Shown here piece after piece: positions 61,109-64,000 of a DNA stretch of 64,000 bases. Location: contig OY760938.1 in NCBI GenBank assembly GCA_963664255.1, positions 1,364,001 to 1,428,000 of the forward strand, given 5' to 3'. Both the position numbers and the translations under genes were made by a program. Origin of the DNA: G963663775 sp963664255 (lineage in GTDB: Bacteria; Bacillota; Clostridia; Oscillospirales; Butyricicoccaceae). The notes beneath the pieces are model-generated. The model worked only from the letters and a program-made list of their open reading frames with translations. It searched no databases and was not told the origin of the DNA. Numbering within the stretch: the first letter of the stretch is position 1; each line of letters opens with the position of its first letter.

Positions 61109-62389
61109 ATGAATTTTACCCAAAATGAGAAGTTAAGTCAAGTTACAGCAGAGACAATGGTCATCGGAGTGGACATCGGCAGCGAAACGCATTATGCCAG
61201 GGCATTTAACTGGCGAGGCGTGGAACTGGGTCGTGTGTTTCGCTTCGCAAACAATGGAGAAGGGTTCGGACAGTTTCAGGCATGGATGAAAAGCTTGTCT
61301 GGAGAGACCACACAGAGCAACATTATGGTAGGCGCAGAGCCTACAGGGCATTACTGGTTTAGCCTGGCGTCATATCTGAAGAATCAAGACATCCGGCTCG
61401 TACTGGTCAATCCATATCACGTCAAGCAATGCAAGGAGCTGGATGATAATCATCCGAGCAAGACAGACAGCAAAGACCCCAAAACCATCGCCAAGTTGGT
61501 CATCGATGGAAGATATAACGTTCCATATATTCCGGAAGGGGTGTATGCGGAGCTGCGTATCGCTATGAACTGCCGTGAGCGGATCGTGCGGGAACTGGTG
61601 TCAATCCAGAACCGAATTCTGCGATGGCTCAAGATTTACTTTCCTGAATATCACGAGGTGTTTGGGGATTTCAAAGCACAGAGTAGCCTATTGGTGCTAG
61701 GCAATATGCCATTGCCAGCAGATGTCGTCAAGACAGGAGCAGAAGGAATCAACCAGATATGGCGCAAAAACAAGCTGCGGGCCGTTGGAATGAAAAGAGC
61801 GCAGACTCTGTACGAAGCGGCAAAACACAGCATGGGCTGCACCGAGGGTAGCAATGCCGCCCGCATGGAAATTCGGTTGCTTCTGGAGGACTATCATGCC
61901 AAGCATACGCAATATGACAGCGTTATGGCGCTTGTAGAAGAGCTATGCGTGCAAATTCCGTCGGTACTGAAACTGCTCGCAATTAAGGGCGTGGGACTAC
62001 TCACCATCGCTGGTTTCTTTGCCGAGGTTGGAGATTTGGGACGTTTCCAGTCTCCAAAACAGATTCAGAAACTGTCCGGACTCGCGATTCGTGAAAACAG
62101 TTCCGGTAAACACCGGGGGCAAAGCGGGATCAGCAAACGTGGCAGGCATCGCCTGCGGGCACTACTATTCCGCGCCATTCTGCCGCTGGTAGCAACAAAT
62201 CAAGAATTTAGGGAAATCCACGGATACTACACGAGCCGCAAAGACAATCCACTGAAGAAAAAGCAATCGCTCATTGCGCTATGCTGCAAGCTGATTCGGG
62301 TGTTTTTCGCCCTTGTGACCAAAGATGAGGACTATGATCCAGTACGGTTGCTTGGGGACATTCGCCGTCCGGCAGCAATGGCAGCTTAA
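61109..62389 (+). CDS. IS110-family DEDD transposase
   Basis: A 426-residue, apparently intact recombinase. The N-terminal RuvC-like domain begins VIGVDIGSETHYARA (Asp22), with Glu77 in GAEPTG and Asp120/Asp123 in KTDSKDPKT completing the DEDD set. The C-terminal transposase-20 domain has IKGVGLLTIAGFFAEVGD, QKLSGLAIRENSSGKHRGQ with a candidate catalytic serine, and ISKRGRHRLRALLFRA. IS110 enzymes insert the element at a target chosen by a bridge RNA. GGAGG precedes the ATG. It interrupts no recognisable gene. Confidence 0.95.
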   Translation: MNFTQNEKLSQVTAETMVIGVDIGSETHYARAFNWRGVELGRVFRFANNGEGFGQFQAWMKSLSGETTQSNIMVGAEPTGHYWFSLASYLKNQDIRLVLVNPYHVKQCKELDDNHPSKTDSKDPKTIAKLVIDGRYNVPYIPEGVYAELRIAMNCRERIVRELVSIQNRILRWLKIYFPEYHEVFGDFKAQSSLLVLGNMPLPADVVKTGAEGINQIWRKNKLRAVGMKRAQTLYEAAKHSMGCTEGSNAARMEIRLLLEDYHAKHTQYDSVMALVEELCVQIPSVLKLLAIKGVGLLTIAGFFAEVGDLGRFQSPKQIQKLSGLAIRENSSGKHRGQSGISKRGRHRLRALLFRAILPLVATNQEFREIHGYYTSRKDNPLKKKQSLIALCCKLIRVFFALVTKDEDYDPVRLLGDIRRPAAMAA

Positions 62390-62784
62390 GGGCAATACCG
62401 CACAATGACCTCGCCGGAAGCGTCACAGCCAGGTCATGTAGCAAAGCAATTCAAAGACAAAAGAGCAGGTAGTCAGTCATCATTACACCATTAGAGCAAG
62501 GACTCGGCAAAGGAGCATCGCTGACACCCATCTGCGGGCAGGCAGGACGAAGGAATTTAGGGCAATGACCCTGTTAGACATGGGAGGTTTGCTGCCGCAG
62601 GAAAAGTGGGTTACCATCGCCAAAATATCGCAAAACAAGCGACGCTTTGGTTGTCATGCCCATTTTCCCTGATTTGGTGCACTGGATGCAGTGCTGCTTC
62701 GCAATCGCTCTTTTGAATTTGGCGTAATTTTAAGAAAACGCGAGATTTTCAGAGAAAAACGTTAGTTATTATAGGGAGGTCACT
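62390..62784 (+). ncRNA. Right flank of the IS110 element, candidate structured RNA
   Basis: No gene. atgacct (62405-62411) pairs with aggtcat (about 62433-62439) around a small inner hairpin, and a G-rich segment (ctgcgggcaggcagg) and gggcaatgaccc follow. If this element belongs to the IS1111 subgroup, the bridge RNA would be here. The last about 100 bases should hold the promoter of the dehydrogenase gene but I see no clear one. Confidence 0.3.
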
Positions 62785-63939
62785 ATGAAATTTCATTACT
62801 ATATGCCAACGCGCATTTTTTTTGGAGCAGGCAGTGTGCAAAAGCTTGCTCGAGTTGGTTTGCCTGGCAAAAAGGCATTGCTGATTACCGGAGGCACCTC
62901 TACGACTCGCTTGGGTTATGTTGAAAAGGTTTGTGCAATTTTGAAAGAAGGTGGCGCAGAGAGCGTTGTCTATAATCAAGTGCAGCCCAATCCCACCATT
63001 GAGAATGTGAATGCATGTGCTGCGATTTGCCGTGACGAAAATTGTGATTTTGTGGTTGGTTTAGGTGGGGGTTCCTCCATTGACACTGCCAAGGCAGTTG
63101 CCATTATGGCGGTCAACGATGGAGAGCTGTGGGACTATGTCTATGGCGGCACGGGCAAGCAGCAGCCGATTCCGGTCAAGCCATTGCCCATTGTGGCCAT
63201 TACCACAACAGCGGGTACAGGTACAGAAGCAGACCCATGGTCGGTCATCACAAATGGCGAAGAAAAGATTGGCTTGGGTGTGGATGGCACCTTCCCAACC
63301 ATTTCTATCGTAGACCCGGAGTTTATGACCTCTGTGCCGGCAAATATGACGGCATATCAAGGCTTTGATGCCTTGTTTCATGCTACAGAAGGCTATATTG
63401 CGAAAATTGCAAACCCTATTTCCGATATGTATGCGCTCAAGAGCATCGAGCTAATCGGCAATAGCCTTGCAAAGGCTGTGGCAAACGGCGAAGATATGGA
63501 AGCACGCAGCGAAGTGGCAATGGCAAATACCCTGTCCGGTTTTGTGGAAAGTATGTCTTCCTGCACCAGTGAACACGCCATGGAGCACGCGCTGTCTGCG
63601 ATTCATCCGAAACTCCCACATGGCGCAGGCTTGATTATGATTTCCAAAGCCTATTATACGGCATTTGCAGATGTCTGCGCAGACCGTTTTGTGGACATGG
63701 CACGTGCCTTGGGCAAAAAAGATGCGACAACGCCGATGGATTTTGTACACGCACTGGAGGAGCTGCAAGTAGCTTGCGGTGTAGATACCTTACAAATGAG
63801 TGCATACGAGATTGATGTCAACAACCTTGAAAAATATGCGGACAACGCACTGGCTACAATGGGTGGTTTGTTCCGTGTAGACAGGAAGAAGCTGACGCGT
63901 GAGGATGTTGTAAGTATTTATCGTGACAGCTACAGGTGA
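62785..63939 (+). CDS. Iron-containing alcohol dehydrogenase
   Basis: A 384-residue group III alcohol dehydrogenase of the BDH/YqhD-type. The NAD(P)-binding GGGSSIDTAKA (about 95-105) and TTAGTGTEADPWSVI are present. Metal ligands are expected at Asp and His in GFDALFHATEGY and at the histidines of EHAMEHALSAIHPKLPHGAG. It interconverts an aldehyde and an alcohol, probably butanol or a related short-chain alcohol. AGGGAGG precedes the ATG. A probable asparaginase gene follows 33 bases later. Confidence 0.94.
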   Translation: MKFHYYMPTRIFFGAGSVQKLARVGLPGKKALLITGGTSTTRLGYVEKVCAILKEGGAESVVYNQVQPNPTIENVNACAAICRDENCDFVVGLGGGSSIDTAKAVAIMAVNDGELWDYVYGGTGKQQPIPVKPLPIVAITTTAGTGTEADPWSVITNGEEKIGLGVDGTFPTISIVDPEFMTSVPANMTAYQGFDALFHATEGYIAKIANPISDMYALKSIELIGNSLAKAVANGEDMEARSEVAMANTLSGFVESMSSCTSEHAMEHALSAIHPKLPHGAGLIMISKAYYTAFADVCADRFVDMARALGKKDATTPMDFVHALEELQVACGVDTLQMSAYEIDVNNLEKYADNALATMGGLFRVDRKKLTREDVVSIYRDSYR

Positions 63940-63972
63940 TAGGTACAGCCGTAGGAAAAGAGGTCAATTTTA

Positions 63973-64000
63973 TTGAAACATATTTTGATGCTTGCGACAG
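63973..64000 (+). CDS. Probable L-asparaginase, first codons only
   Basis: A TTG codon 8 bases after GAGGT opens MKHILMLAT, which matches the start of type I asparaginases (ILMLATGGTIA in relatives). Only nine residues are visible, so the call is tentative. Confidence 0.45.

Larger units (their letters stand above)
60900..62700 (+). mobile_element. IS110-family insertion sequence (ends approximate)
   Basis: One intact DEDD transposase gene with non-coding flanks of about 140 bases on the left and up to 300 on the right. IS110 elements have no obvious terminal repeats in many cases, so I cannot fix the ends. Both flanks contain hairpins and one of them probably encodes the bridge RNA. Confidence 0.75.

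Overview
The window looks like the replication-origin region of a low- to mid-GC, spore-forming, motile member of the Clostridia, probably an Oscillospirales/Ruminococcaceae-like gut bacterium; the exact genus is an inference. The evidence is the canonical Firmicutes origin order (parB-parA-noc-rsmG-mnmG-mnmE-jag-yidC-yidD-rnpA-rpmH, then dnaA-dnaN-yaaA-recF-remB-gyrB-gyrA), exact parS sites, a CotF-type coat protein, CheV and a chemoreceptor, SLH surface proteins and SigA-type promoters.

Left arm (1-6.9 kb): the 3' end of an asparagine synthase gene; a TetR regulator overlapping a flavodoxin-like gene, with a perfect 13-bp-arm operator over its promoter; a chemoreceptor; and a decayed sugar-isomerase operon. 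In that operon two isomerase genes carry deletions and one frameshift, while the LacI-type regulator and three matching operators remain.

6.9-11.5 kb: a four-gene cassette transcribed leftward from one good promoter. It encodes a zinc-ribbon/one-TM protein with a discoidin-like glycan-binding domain, a PH-like two-TM protein with a proline-rich tail, a soluble VirD4/TraG-type ATPase, and a very acidic protein made of two tandem repeat arrays. No relaxase or other conjugation gene is near. This is my main candidate for an undescribed system.

11.6-20.2 kb: a leftward operon with an AraC-type response regulator, a short histidine kinase and a ribose/galactose-type ABC importer. The importer has two permeases, one normal tandem ATPase, one degenerate ATPase and one binding lipoprotein. 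Divergent from it is a YfcC-type carrier with a structured leader, and convergent with the carrier is a second LacI-type regulator.

23-36.7 kb (rightward, head-on to replication): a surface and second-messenger region. It holds a stalk-domain protein, an SLH protein, then a four-gene operon of GAF/HD-GYP phosphodiesterase, CHASE2 adenylate cyclase, FecR/SwmB surface protein and NHL/stalk-domain protein, followed by DUF3307 and CotF genes.

36.8-59.9 kb: the origin core, with transcription diverging from about 50.3-50.6 kb. DnaA boxes lie upstream of dnaA, between dnaA and dnaN, and between mnmG and mnmE. The dnaA-dnaN spacer has an almost pure DnaA-trio tract and a near-consensus Noc site; two exact parS sites lie between noc and parA.

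59.9-64 kb: a gene-poor, apparently decayed stretch, an intact IS110-family insertion sequence with candidate bridge-RNA regions, an iron-dependent alcohol dehydrogenase, and the first codons of a probable asparaginase.
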